From the NCBI GenBank assembly GCA_965243615.1, contig CBDEVO010000003.1:1674001-1738000 (forward strand): DNA of 64,000 bases. The letters are read 5' to 3'. The DNA comes from JAJEEA01 sp965243615. Its GTDB lineage: Bacteria; Acidobacteriota; Vicinamibacteria; Vicinamibacterales; UBA8438. Position 1 is the first letter of the stretch; each line of letters starts with the position of its first letter. Shown one piece after another: positions 1 to 8,655 of this stretch. The translations under genes were made by a program, and so were the position numbers. Under the pieces are notes generated by a model. It saw only the letters and a list, made by a program, of their open reading frames with translations, ran no database searches and was not told where the DNA came from.

Positions 1-138
1 GTATAGGAGCACGGTAGCCCACGGCGAAACTGCGGCCGTTGGCCGGGGGCGCCTGCCGGCCGGGCGGTGGCTGCGGACGCGTCCACCCCGCACCGTCGCC
101 GCCCGTCTTTCGCAAGTTCGCGGGTGTAAGATCGCCGC

Positions 139-2694
139 ATGGTGCGAGCCGTCGCCGTTGCCCTGGTCGCGGTGCTGGCCGGGGCCGCCCCCGCCGGTGC
201 CGGTGAGGCCGGACCGCGCACGCACCCGGCCGGCGGGAGCTTGGGGCAGAGCGCCGCCACCGCCCGGTCGCCCCAACGGGCCCTGCTCGATCGGTACTGC
301 GTCACCTGCCACAACGAGCGGCTGCGGACGGGGGGCCTCGCCCTCGACGTGGCGGACGTGTCGCGCGTCGGCGAGGCGCCTGACGTCTGGGAGCGGGTCG
401 TCCTGAAGCTGCGGGGCGGCATGATGCCGCCGGCCGGGCGGCCGCGTCCCGACGGGGCCGCCCTCGGCGATCTGCGCGGATGGCTCGAGGCCGGGCTCGA
501 CCGCGCCGCCGCCGCGACCGTCGAGCCGGGCCGGGTGCCCACCCACCGCCTGAACCGGGCCGAGTACGCCAACGCCGTCCGCGACCTCCTGGCCCTCGAC
601 GTCGACGCCGAGGCGCTGCTGCCGGCTGACGACACCGGCCACGGCTTCGACAACCTCGCGGGCACCCTCGCCCTCTCGCCGGCCCTGATGGAGCGCTACC
701 TGACCGCGGCCCGGCGCATCAGCCGACTCGCGGTCGGCGACCCGGGGATCGGGCCGGGCCTGACCTCGCGCACCTACACGGTTCCCATCGCGATGACGCA
801 GAACGACCGCATGAGCGAGGCGCTGCCGTTCGGGTCGCGCGGCGGGCTCGCGGTGCGCCACCGCTTTCCCCTCGACGGCGAGTACGTCCTCACCGTCCGG
901 CTGAAGCGCAGCGTCTACGAGTACATCGTCAACCTCGACGAGGCGCACGACCTCGACCTGCGGATCGACGGCCGGCGGGTGGCCCGGTTCACCGTCGGCG
1001 GCGCCGAGCCGGGGAGGCCGGCCCCGGTCAGCTTCTCGGGCACCTTCGTGGCGGCGGGGGCCTCGGAGTACCCGACCCAGGACTGGGACGACTACCGGAC
1101 CGGGGCGGACGCGGGGCTCGTCGCGCGCGTGCCGGTGCGGGCCGGCGCCCGCGCGGTCGGGGTGGCGTTCGTCGACAAGTCGTGGGAGCACGAGGGGGTG
1201 CTTCAGCCCGACCTGCGGGAGTACGGCGCCACCGTCACCGAGACCACGGACACTTCGGCGCGGCCCGAGGGACCCGGGCTGGAGAGCGTCACCATCGACG
1301 GCCCCTACGCGGCGACGGGACCGGGCGAGACCGCGAGCCGGTCGCGCATCTTCGTGTGCCGACCCGACGGCGCGGATGCCGGCGGGGAGGGCTGCGCCCG
1401 GACGATTCTCGCCCGCCTCGCACGGCGCGGGTACCGCCGCCCGGTCGGAGAGGGCGACCTCGAGTCGCTCCTCGCCTTCTTCCGGGCGGGGCGGACGGCC
1501 CATCTGGAGGGCCGGGCGGCGGACTCCACGGAGGGACGGGAGACGGAGGGCTTCGAGGCGGGAATCCAGAGCGCGATCGAGCGTCTCCTGATCGATCCGG
1601 AATTCCTGTTCCGCATCGAGCGCGACCCGGCCGGCGCCGCGCCGGGCGCCCCCTACCGGCTGACGGACCTGGAGCTCGCCTCGCGGCTGTCGTTCTTCCT
1701 CTGGAGCAGCATTCCCGACGACGAGCTCCTCGACCTCGCGGAGCGGGGCCGGCTCTCCGCCCCCGGTGTCCTCGAGGGCCAAGTGCGGCGCATGCTCGCC
1801 GACGCCCGCGCGGCGGCCCTCGTCGACAACTTCGCCGGCCAGTGGCTGTCGCTGCGCAGCGTCGAGGGCATCGCGCCCGACCCCAACCTCTTTCCCGGCT
1901 TCGACGAGAACCTGCGCGAGGCGCTGCGGCGCGAGACCGAGCTGTTCTTCGAGAGCCAGCTCCGCGAGGACCGGAGCGTCGTCGAGCTGCTCTCGGCCGA
2001 CTACACCTTCCTGAACGAGCGGCTGGCCCGGCACTACGGCATTTCCGGCGTCACCGGCAGCCACTACCGGCGGGTGAGCCTGACCGGCAAGGAGCCCGCC
2101 GCGACCCGGCGCCTCGGCCTCCTCGGCCACGGCAGCATCCTCGCCGTGACCTCCTACGGCAACCGCACCTCGCCCGTGCTCCGGGCGAAGTGGCTGCTCG
2201 AGAACGTCCTGGGGACGCCGCCCGCCCCGCCCCCGCCGGACATCCCGCCCCTGCCCGCCGGGGGCGAGGGCGGCGAGCCCCGCACGGTCCGCGAGCGGCT
2301 CGCGCAGCACCGGGCGAACCCCGCCTGCGCCGCCTGCCACGCGCCTATGGACCCGCTGGGCTTCGCCCTCGAGAACTTCGACGCCATCGGCCGGTGGCGG
2401 ACGAGCGACGCCGGGTTCCCCGTCGACGCCTCGGCCGTGCTCGCCGACGGGCTCACCGCGTTCGACGGCCCCGGCGGGCTGCGGCGGGTGCTCCTCGACC
2501 GCTCGGAGCAGTTCGTCGAGACGGTGGCCGAGAAGCTGCTCGTCTATGCCCTCGGGCGCGGGGTCGACCACCACGACCGCCCGGTCATCCGCGCCATCGT
2601 GCGCGGGGCGGCCGAGGACGACTACCGCTGGTCGTCGCTCGTCCTGGGCATCGTCGAGAGCGCGCCGTTCCGGATGCGGAGGTCGGAGTCATGA
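139..2694 (+). CDS. Secreted DUF1592-family haem-binding protein (copy 1)
   Basis: Multi-domain exported protein of the DUF1587/DUF1592/DUF1588/DUF1585 type found in Planctomycetes, Verrucomicrobia and Acidobacteria. Function unknown; usually described as cytochrome-like. The 851-residue product opens with a hydrophobic signal peptide (about residues 1-22). A haem-binding CVTCH lies at residues 54-58 and a second CxxCH (CAACH) at 730-734. Between them are the DUF1587 signature HRLNRAEYANAVRDLL, the DUF1592 core LASRLSFFLWSSIPDDELLD and a proline-rich hinge (GTPPAPPPPDIPPLP). The end resembles DUF1585 (EKLLVYALGRGVDHHD). The stop overlaps the ATG of the following DUF1552 gene in an ATGA, so the two are translationally coupled. 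Two more such pairs lie in this window. Family call is firm; haem attachment is predicted from motifs only. Confidence 0.9.
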   Translation: MVRAVAVALVAVLAGAAPAGAGEAGPRTHPAGGSLGQSAATARSPQRALLDRYCVTCHNERLRTGGLALDVADVSRVGEAPDVWERVVLKLRGGMMPPAGRPRPDGAALGDLRGWLEAGLDRAAAATVEPGRVPTHRLNRAEYANAVRDLLALDVDAEALLPADDTGHGFDNLAGTLALSPALMERYLTAARRISRLAVGDPGIGPGLTSRTYTVPIAMTQNDRMSEALPFGSRGGLAVRHRFPLDGEYVLTVRLKRSVYEYIVNLDEAHDLDLRIDGRRVARFTVGGAEPGRPAPVSFSGTFVAAGASEYPTQDWDDYRTGADAGLVARVPVRAGARAVGVAFVDKSWEHEGVLQPDLREYGATVTETTDTSARPEGPGLESVTIDGPYAATGPGETASRSRIFVCRPDGADAGGEGCARTILARLARRGYRRPVGEGDLESLLAFFRAGRTAHLEGRAADSTEGRETEGFEAGIQSAIERLLIDPEFLFRIERDPAGAAPGAPYRLTDLELASRLSFFLWSSIPDDELLDLAERGRLSAPGVLEGQVRRMLADARAAALVDNFAGQWLSLRSVEGIAPDPNLFPGFDENLREALRRETELFFESQLREDRSVVELLSADYTFLNERLARHYGISGVTGSHYRRVSLTGKEPAATRRLGLLGHGSILAVTSYGNRTSPVLRAKWLLENVLGTPPAPPPPDIPPLPAGGEGGEPRTVRERLAQHRANPACAACHAPMDPLGFALENFDAIGRWRTSDAGFPVDASAVLADGLTAFDGPGGLRRVLLDRSEQFVETVAEKLLVYALGRGVDHHDRPVIRAIVRGAAEDDYRWSSLVLGIVESAPFRMRRSES

Positions 2695-4064
2695 TCATCA
2701 CCAGGAAGGCGATTCCCCGTCGGACGGTGCTGCGCGGGGTGGGGGCGGCGGTGGCCCTGCCCCTGCTCGACGGCATGGTGCCGGCGGCGACAGCCCTTGC
2801 CCGGACGGCGGCGCGTCCGGTCCCGCGGTTCGGCGTCGTCTACATCCCCAACGGGGTCGTCATCGACGAGTGGACCCCGGCCGGCGACGGCGCGGGGTTC
2901 GCGTTCTCGCCGATCCTGGCGTCGCTCGAGCCGTTCCGCGACCGGTTGCTGGTGCTGACCGGCCTGACCCAGAACGTGAACGGCTTGACCGCCAGGAGCG
3001 GCGCCGTGCACGGCCGGTGCGCGACGAAGTTCCTCACCGGCGCCATCCCCCGGCCGTTCGGGCAGGAGGGGAACGACTTCCTCGCCGACGTCTCCCTCGA
3101 CCAGCTCGTCGCGCGCGAGATCGGCGGGGAGACGCCCATCGGCTCCCTCGAGCTGTCGCTGGAGTCGGGCGACAAGGGCGCGGGGACGTGCGACGGCGGC
3201 TACAGCTGCACCTACAGCCACACCATCTCGTGGCGGGGGCCGCGCACCCCGCTGCCGATGGAGCACAACCCGCGGGTGGTGTTCGAGCGCATGTTCGGCG
3301 ACGGGGGCAGCACCGACCCCGCCGCGCGCCGGGCGCGCGCCGAGCGCCGCCGCAGCCTCCTCGACTCGGTCCGCGGCAAGGCGGCGGACCTGAGCCGCGG
3401 CCTCGGCCCGGCCGACGCGGCGCGGCTGGGCGAGTACCTCGACGCGGTGCGCGACATCGAGCGGCGCATCCAGCGGTCCGAGGCGCAGGCGGCGCGCGAG
3501 CTGCCGGCGTTCGACCAGCCGGCGGGGGTGCCCGCGGGCTTCGCGGACCACGCGCGGCTCATGTTCGACCTGCAGGTGCTCGCGTGGCAGAGCGACCTGA
3601 CCCGGGTCATCACGTTCATGGTCGGCCGCGAGTTCAGCAGCCGCACCTACCCCGAGATCGGCGCCCCCGGCGGGCACCACCCGCTGTCGCACGAGGGCAG
3701 CGCGGCGAGCCGCGAGCAGCTCGTCCGCATCAACCAGCACCACGCCGAGCAGTTCGCCTACTACCTCGACCGGCTCGCCGCGACCTCCGACGGCGACGGC
3801 TCGCTGCTCGACCACGCCATCGTCTACTACGGGGCGGGCATGGCCGAGGGCGACCACCGGCCGTGGAACCTGCCCCTGGTGGTGGCCGGCGGGGGCGGGG
3901 GACGGCTCGCGGGCGGCCGGCACGTCCGGTACGCGGGCGGGGCCGGCGGCGGCCGGTCGGTCGACGGGGGCACGCCCCTCGCGAACCTGCACGTGACGGT
4001 GCTCGAAAAGCTGGGGCTGCGCGTGGACCGGCTCCACGACAGCACCGGTCGGCTGGATCTGTAG
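2691..4064 (+). CDS. DUF1552 secreted protein (copy 1)
   Basis: 457-residue DUF1552 protein, the usual partner of DUF1592 proteins; biochemical role unknown. The start was set at ATG 2691 because it overlaps the upstream stop (ATGA) and exposes a twin-arginine-like export signal, IPRRTVLRGVGAAVALPLL, close to the N-terminus. The body begins with the family-typical RFGVVYIPNGV and has conserved histidine-rich stretches (GGHHPLSHEG, NQHHAEQF). DUF1552 resembles sulfatase/DUF1501-like folds, but I see nothing that proves a catalytic activity. It is followed 16 bases later by the ankyrin/cytochrome gene, giving a likely three-gene operon. Confident in family and start; no confidence in a specific function. 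Confidence 0.88.
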   Translation: MIITRKAIPRRTVLRGVGAAVALPLLDGMVPAATALARTAARPVPRFGVVYIPNGVVIDEWTPAGDGAGFAFSPILASLEPFRDRLLVLTGLTQNVNGLTARSGAVHGRCATKFLTGAIPRPFGQEGNDFLADVSLDQLVAREIGGETPIGSLELSLESGDKGAGTCDGGYSCTYSHTISWRGPRTPLPMEHNPRVVFERMFGDGGSTDPAARRARAERRRSLLDSVRGKAADLSRGLGPADAARLGEYLDAVRDIERRIQRSEAQAARELPAFDQPAGVPAGFADHARLMFDLQVLAWQSDLTRVITFMVGREFSSRTYPEIGAPGGHHPLSHEGSAASREQLVRINQHHAEQFAYYLDRLAATSDGDGSLLDHAIVYYGAGMAEGDHRPWNLPLVVAGGGGGRLAGGRHVRYAGGAGGGRSVDGGTPLANLHVTVLEKLGLRVDRLHDSTGRLDL

Positions 4065-4080
4065 CAACCGGGAAGTGGCG

Positions 4081-6081
4081 ATGCACTTGTTGACGCCGCC
4101 CATGAGGGCTGCCTCGGCCGATGGCCCGTGCTCGTGCGCCGCGGCGCGGGGACGCCGGCTGCCGGCTGCGTTGGCCGTGCTGCTGGCGGCGCTGTGCGTC
4201 TGGTCGGGCGTCGCTCGCACCCAGACGGTGGCCGCGCCCGGCGTGTCTGAGTTGATCACGCCGGTGCGCGACGGCGACGTGGCCGAGTTGCGCGCCCGCC
4301 TGGCCGCGCCGGTCGACGTGAACGCTCGGCAGCCGGACGGCGCGACGGCCCTGCACTGGGCGGTGCACCTCGAGGACGTGGTCGCGGCGGACCTGCTTGT
4401 CGAGGCCGGCGCCGACGCCAACGCGGCCAACGACCTCGGCGTCACGCCGCTGCTCATGGCCTGCCGGCGTGGCCACGGCGCGCTCGTGGCTCGACTGCTC
4501 GCGGCCGGCGGGGATGCGAACGCCGCCCTGCCGAGCGGGGAGACCGCGCTCATGGCGGCGGCCCGGGCGGGCAGCCTCGAGGCGGTGAACGCCCTGCTGG
4601 CGCGCGGCGCGCGGGTGAACGCGGCCGAGGCGACGCGCGGCCAGACCGCCCTGATGTGGGCGGTCGCGAACCGGCGGCCGGCCGTCACGCGGGCGCTCCT
4701 CGACCACGGCGCCGACGTAGGCGCCCGGACCTTCGCCCGGCGGCGCGTCTACAACATGGGGGGCAGCCGGTCGGCCGGGTCGGCGTCGCGGGGCATCGCC
4801 CTCGAGGAGGTGGTCGAGGGCGGCAGCACCGCGCTGCTCTTCGCGGCGCGGTCGGGCGACGTCGAGTCGGCCCGGCTGCTGCTCGCGGCCGGCGCCGACG
4901 TCGACGACACCACCGCCGACGGCAACCCCGCCCTCGTCGTCGCCGCTCACGGCGGCCACGGCTCGCTCGCGGCGCTGCTACTCCGGGCCGGGGCGGACCC
5001 GAACGCCGCCCCCCTCGGCTACACCGCGCTGCACGCGGCGGTGCTGCGCGGCACCCTGCGCGACCGCGGCGTTCCCAACGACGACCCGGGCGCCGGCCTG
5101 CCGCTCGTGCGCGCGCTGCTCGCGCACGGCGCCGACCCGGACCCGCGCCTCGCCAGGGGCACGCCCGTGCGGCGCTGGAGCCACGACTTCGCGTTCATGG
5201 ACCGCTGGGTCGGCGCGACTCCCTTCTGGCTCGCGGCGCACTTTCTCGAGACGGAGATGATGCAGGTGCTCGCCGACGCCGGCGCCGACCCGCGCGCGCC
5301 GAGCCGCAACGGTACCACCCCGCTGATGGCCGCGGCCGGGTTCGGCTACAGCCGGGGCGGGGGCAGCGCGTTCATCCGCGATCGCCGCGATTTCTCGTCC
5401 TACAATCCCGTCGAGTCGGCCGCCCTCGGGTCGACCATCCCCGCCGCCGAGGAGCGGCAGGCCCTCGAGGCGGTCGCGGCGGCCCTCGTCCTGGGCGCCC
5501 GCGTCAACGTCGCCAACGACGCCGGCGACACCGCTCTCCACGCCGCCGCCTCGCACGGCATGAACGCCGTCATTGAGCTGCTCACGGACCACGGCGCCGA
5601 TCTCCAGGCCGAGAACGTGCGCGGCCAGACGCCGGCCGACCTCGCCGTCTACGCCGACGGCATCGCCGGCGACCGCTACGTCCGGGAGGACACGGCGGCC
5701 CTGCTGCGCAGCCTGGAGGACGCGTCGCCCGCCCATCCCGCGGTCCCGCCCGCCCATCCCGAGGCGCGGGACCTGGTCAACCCGGTTGCAGCCACCCCGG
5801 AATCGGCCGCGGCCGGAGCCGCCGCCTACGCAGCCCACTGCGCCGCCTGCCACGGCGCCACCGGCCGGGGCGACGGCGCGCTCGCGGCGGCGACCGCGGC
5901 CTACGGGCCCCGCCCCTCGAACCTCGCCGACCAGACGTGGCGCCACGGCGGCAGCGACGGCGAGATCTTCGCCGCCATCCGCGACGGCATCGGCCCCGAC
6001 TTCGCCATGGATGCCTTCGGCGACCGGCTCTCCGAGACGGACATCTGGAACTTGGTGAACTTTCTCAGGAGCCTGCGGTAG
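4081..6081 (+). CDS. Secreted ankyrin-repeat / cytochrome c fusion protein
   Basis: 666-residue protein made of about ten ankyrin repeats followed by a mono-haem cytochrome c domain. ATG 4081 was chosen over GTG 4075 because GGGAAG sits five bases upstream. An N-terminal hydrophobic segment (about residues 25-45) indicates export. Repeats such as DGATALHWAV, GETALMAAARAG and GDTALHAAASHG run through most of the protein. The last about 90 residues hold CAACHGATGRGDG (haem motif at residues 587-591) and end in DIWNLVNFLRSL, as class I cytochromes c do; a Met in the DFAMDAF stretch could be the sixth ligand. The gene follows the DUF1592/DUF1552 pair, so the ankyrin part may scaffold those haem-motif proteins (inference). 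The second ankyrin gene, at 53142, lacks the cytochrome domain. Confidence 0.88.
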   Translation: MHLLTPPMRAASADGPCSCAAARGRRLPAALAVLLAALCVWSGVARTQTVAAPGVSELITPVRDGDVAELRARLAAPVDVNARQPDGATALHWAVHLEDVVAADLLVEAGADANAANDLGVTPLLMACRRGHGALVARLLAAGGDANAALPSGETALMAAARAGSLEAVNALLARGARVNAAEATRGQTALMWAVANRRPAVTRALLDHGADVGARTFARRRVYNMGGSRSAGSASRGIALEEVVEGGSTALLFAARSGDVESARLLLAAGADVDDTTADGNPALVVAAHGGHGSLAALLLRAGADPNAAPLGYTALHAAVLRGTLRDRGVPNDDPGAGLPLVRALLAHGADPDPRLARGTPVRRWSHDFAFMDRWVGATPFWLAAHFLETEMMQVLADAGADPRAPSRNGTTPLMAAAGFGYSRGGGSAFIRDRRDFSSYNPVESAALGSTIPAAEERQALEAVAAALVLGARVNVANDAGDTALHAAASHGMNAVIELLTDHGADLQAENVRGQTPADLAVYADGIAGDRYVREDTAALLRSLEDASPAHPAVPPAHPEARDLVNPVAATPESAAAGAAAYAAHCAACHGATGRGDGALAAATAAYGPRPSNLADQTWRHGGSDGEIFAAIRDGIGPDFAMDAFGDRLSETDIWNLVNFLRSLR

Positions 6082-6130
6082 CGGCCCGTCGCGAACCCCG
6101 CACATCGCACCGAGGAATCGAGGACACGTG

Positions 6131-6376
6131 ATGCAGGCGACGATTGCCAGCAGGGGACGGGTGACCCTGCCCAAGGCCGTTCGGGACAAGCTCGACCTCA
6201 AGCCGGGCGACAGGATCGACTTCATTCTCGAGGGTGACGGCCTGCGAGTCACGCCCGTCGCCGCGTCGGTGACGAAGCTCAAGGGCATGGTGCCGAAACC
6301 GGCGGCCCCGGTCAGCCTCCGGGAGATGCGCGCTGCCATCGAGAGGGCGGCCGCCCGGCGCTCTCTGATCCGATGA
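6131..6376 (+). CDS. AbrB/MazE-type swapped-hairpin DNA-binding protein
   Basis: 81-residue protein with the SpoVT/AbrB N-terminal fold: ATIASRGRVTLPKAVRDKLD followed by LKPGDRIDF. Such proteins are usually antitoxins that bind their own promoter, or small global regulators. ATG 6131 is preferred to GTG 6128 because of GAGG eight bases upstream. The C-terminal half is basic and Ala/Arg-rich and might be the toxin-binding tail. No PIN, MazF or other toxin gene follows; the next gene is a secreted cyanophycinase. It is therefore either an orphan antitoxin or a stand-alone regulator. Family confident, partner absent. Confidence 0.85.
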   Translation: MQATIASRGRVTLPKAVRDKLDLKPGDRIDFILEGDGLRVTPVAASVTKLKGMVPKPAAPVSLREMRAAIERAAARRSLIR

Positions 6377-6409
6377 TCGGTGGTCGCGGGTCGGGAGGTG
6401 AAGGGGATA

Positions 6410-6415
6410 TACAAT
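6410..6415 (+). promoter_or_regulatory. Possible -10 element for the cyanophycinase gene
   Basis: TACAAT in a short AT-rich patch (GATATACAATC) 35 bases before the cyanophycinase ATG. I see no good -35 at the normal distance, so this is only a suggestive site. Confidence 0.3.
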
Positions 6416-6450
6416 CCCGCTTCGGTTTCCTCTCGCGGGAAGGACGAGTG

Positions 6451-7341
6451 ATGCGGAGCAGAACGTGGATCGGCGCGAGCGTCGTCGTTGCGGTGTGGAT
6501 TGTCGGCTGGCTGGCCCCGGCGCGACCGACGGCCCAGGAGGTGGGGCCGGCGCGGGGGGCGCTGGTGGTCGTGGGCGGGGCGATGCGGGACCCCGCGATC
6601 GTCGAGCGGTTCGTTCAGCTCGCGGGCGGCCCGGCGGCGCCGATCGTGGTCATTCCGACGGCCGGCGGCGGGGAGACCTACGACCAGTTCTACCCGGGCC
6701 TTCAGGCGTTCCGCGAGGCCGGGGCCACAGACCTGACGGTGCTGCACACGACCGACCCGGTGGTGGCCGACGACCCCGCGTTCAGCGCGCCGTTGCGGCG
6801 GGCGCGCGGGGTCTGGTTCCCCGGCGGGCGGCAGTGGCGCCTCGCCGACGCTTACCTTGGTACGCGCGTGCAGGAGGAGATCGCCGGCGTGCTGGAGCGC
6901 GGCGGGGTCGTCGGCGGCTCGTCGGCCGGGGCGACCATCCTGGGCTCGTACCTCGTGCGCGGCGATACCGCCACCAACACGATCATGATGGGCGACCACG
7001 AGGAGGGCTTCGGCTTCCTCCGCGACACCGCCATCGACCAGCACCTGCTGCGGCGCAACCGGCAGTTCGACCTGATCGAGGTCATCGAGACCCACCCCCA
7101 CCTGCTGGGCATCGGGATCGACGAGGACACCGCCATCGTCGTCGAGGGCGACGAGTTCGAGGTGATGGGGCAGAGCTACGTCGTCATCTACGATCACGAG
7201 CGGCTGCTCGACTCGGGGGGGCGGTTCTACTTCCTGGGGGCGGGGGACCGGTACGACCTGAGACGCCGGCAGGCCTACCGCGTGCAGCGGGTGGCGCGCC
7301 CGTTCGACCGGGTGGTCGAGCGGACCTGGCCGGCCCGCTGA
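6451..7341 (+). CDS. Secreted cyanophycinase-like serine peptidase (S51 family)
   Basis: 296-residue S51 peptidase. Cyanophycinases release beta-Asp-Arg dipeptides from cyanophycin using a Ser nucleophile in a class-I-amidotransferase-like fold. The product has a signal peptide (about residues 1-28), then GALVVVGGAM, a strand typical of the family, and GGSSAGATILGS, whose S158 is the expected nucleophile. FPGGRQWRLADAY also fits the family. ATG 6451 has AAGGACGAG just upstream and exposes the signal peptide; longer in-frame starts do not. Export implies that an extracellular or periplasmic polymer or peptide is the substrate. No cyanophycin synthetase is visible here, so scavenging is more likely than turnover of an internal store (inference). 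Confidence 0.85.
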   Translation: MRSRTWIGASVVVAVWIVGWLAPARPTAQEVGPARGALVVVGGAMRDPAIVERFVQLAGGPAAPIVVIPTAGGGETYDQFYPGLQAFREAGATDLTVLHTTDPVVADDPAFSAPLRRARGVWFPGGRQWRLADAYLGTRVQEEIAGVLERGGVVGGSSAGATILGSYLVRGDTATNTIMMGDHEEGFGFLRDTAIDQHLLRRNRQFDLIEVIETHPHLLGIGIDEDTAIVVEGDEFEVMGQSYVVIYDHERLLDSGGRFYFLGAGDRYDLRRRQAYRVQRVARPFDRVVERTWPAR

Positions 7342-7560
7342 CGGCGGCGGGCCTCGGACGCCCTCGCCGCGCCGGCGGCAGGTGCCGCGCCTGCCCGCCG
7401 GAGCCGGTTGGTGCCGGACCCGCGGACGCGACAAGGGGTATACCATAATAGCGGTCGCGGGGCCTGTCCCCATCGGTGAACGCCCGCTGTGGCGCCGAGA
7501 GACTCGGGTTGCCGCCCCGTGCGCAAGGGCGGCGGCCTCGGACTGTCCTGGAGGTGGAAG

Positions 7561-8541
7561 ATGACTAGCCGGTTGATCGCATGCTCGCTGACCGCGGTGG
7601 CCCTCGTGACGCTGGCGCCGGCCGGCGCCGCCGCCCAGACCGAGGCCTCGGAAGCTCCCCGGACCGCGTGGGGCGCTCCTGATCTGCAGGGCGTCTGGGA
7701 CTTCCGCAGCCTGACCCCGATGGAGCGCCCGGAGGAGCTGGCGGATGACGACAGCTTCTCGCCCGAGCAGGCGGCGGAGTTCGCGGCCGAGACCATTCGG
7801 CAGCGGAGCCGCGACGCCGACACCTCGGACCGCGTGGTGCCCTACAACGATTTCTGGTTCGACGAGGGGACCTCGGTGACCACCGAGCGCACGTCGCTCA
7901 TCGTCGATCCGCCCGACGGCCGCATTCCGGCCCTGACCGACGAGGCCCGGGAGCGGCAGGCGGCCCTCGCCGAGGCGCGCAGCGCCGTGTCGAGCCACGA
8001 GCCGACGCCCGGCGGCTTCGTCGAGGACCTCGGTCCCGGCGGTCTGCAGGTGCGCTGCATCCTCGGCTTCAACTCGGGCCCGCCGATGGCCCCGAGCGCC
8101 TACAACAACAACGTGCAGGTGTTCCAGACCGAGGACACCGTGGTCCTTTTCGCCGAGATGAACCACGAGGCCCGCGTCGTGCCGCTCGACGGTCGCGCCC
8201 ACCTCACGGACTCGGTCCGGCAGTGGACCGGCGACTCGCGGGGCCACTGGGACGGCGACACCCTGGTCGTCGAGACCCGGAACTTCCTGCGCGAGACGAA
8301 CTTCCAGCGGGGGGCGACCACCCCCGACCTGACCCTGATCGAGCGGCTCACCCGCGTGGACGCCGACACCCTGCGCTACGACGTGACGGTGGACGACCCG
8401 ACGGTGTGGACGCGGCCGTGGACGTACTCGGTGCCGATGCAGTTGAACCCGTATCCGCTGTACGAGTACGCCTGCCACGAGGGCAACTACGGCCTGTACA
8501 ACATCCTCGCAGGCGCCGCCGTGGCGGGGGCGGAGCAGTAG
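7561..8541 (+). CDS. Secreted protein of unknown function, W-G-x-P-D-L-x-G-x-W family
   Basis: 326-residue exported protein that I can place only by general appearance. It has a signal peptide ending near AQTEAS, then AWGAPDLQGVWDFRSLTPME, a motif seen in many uncharacterised secreted proteins of Acidobacteria. The chain is rich in Trp, Asp and charged residues (SRGHWDGDTLVVETRNF, RLTRVDADTLRYDVTVDDP), which suggests a beta-rich extracytoplasmic fold. The start at ATG 7561 follows CTGGAGGTGG and gives a clean signal peptide; longer in-frame starts do not. A 23-bp tandem duplication lies just after the gene, before the sulfite-oxidase-like gene. No catalytic motif recognised. Confidence 0.75.
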   Translation: MTSRLIACSLTAVALVTLAPAGAAAQTEASEAPRTAWGAPDLQGVWDFRSLTPMERPEELADDDSFSPEQAAEFAAETIRQRSRDADTSDRVVPYNDFWFDEGTSVTTERTSLIVDPPDGRIPALTDEARERQAALAEARSAVSSHEPTPGGFVEDLGPGGLQVRCILGFNSGPPMAPSAYNNNVQVFQTEDTVVLFAEMNHEARVVPLDGRAHLTDSVRQWTGDSRGHWDGDTLVVETRNFLRETNFQRGATTPDLTLIERLTRVDADTLRYDVTVDDPTVWTRPWTYSVPMQLNPYPLYEYACHEGNYGLYNILAGAAVAGAEQ

Positions 8542-8559
8542 CGAGCCGCCCGGCGATTT

Positions 8560-8605
8560 GCCGGACACCCCGCTTGGTTGAAGCCGGACACCCCGCTTGG
8601 TTGAA
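8560..8605. repeat. Perfect 23-bp tandem duplication
   Basis: The unit GCCGGACACCCCGCTTGGTT plus GAA occurs twice back to back (8560-8582 and 8583-8605) in the 114-base gap between the unknown secreted protein and the sulfite-oxidase-like gene. No change between copies, so the duplication is recent. No protein is encoded across it. Confidence 0.9.
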
Positions 8606-8655
8606 GAAGCGGAACTGACCATGTTCGCTGGCGACGCCGGCGGAAGGAGTGCGTG

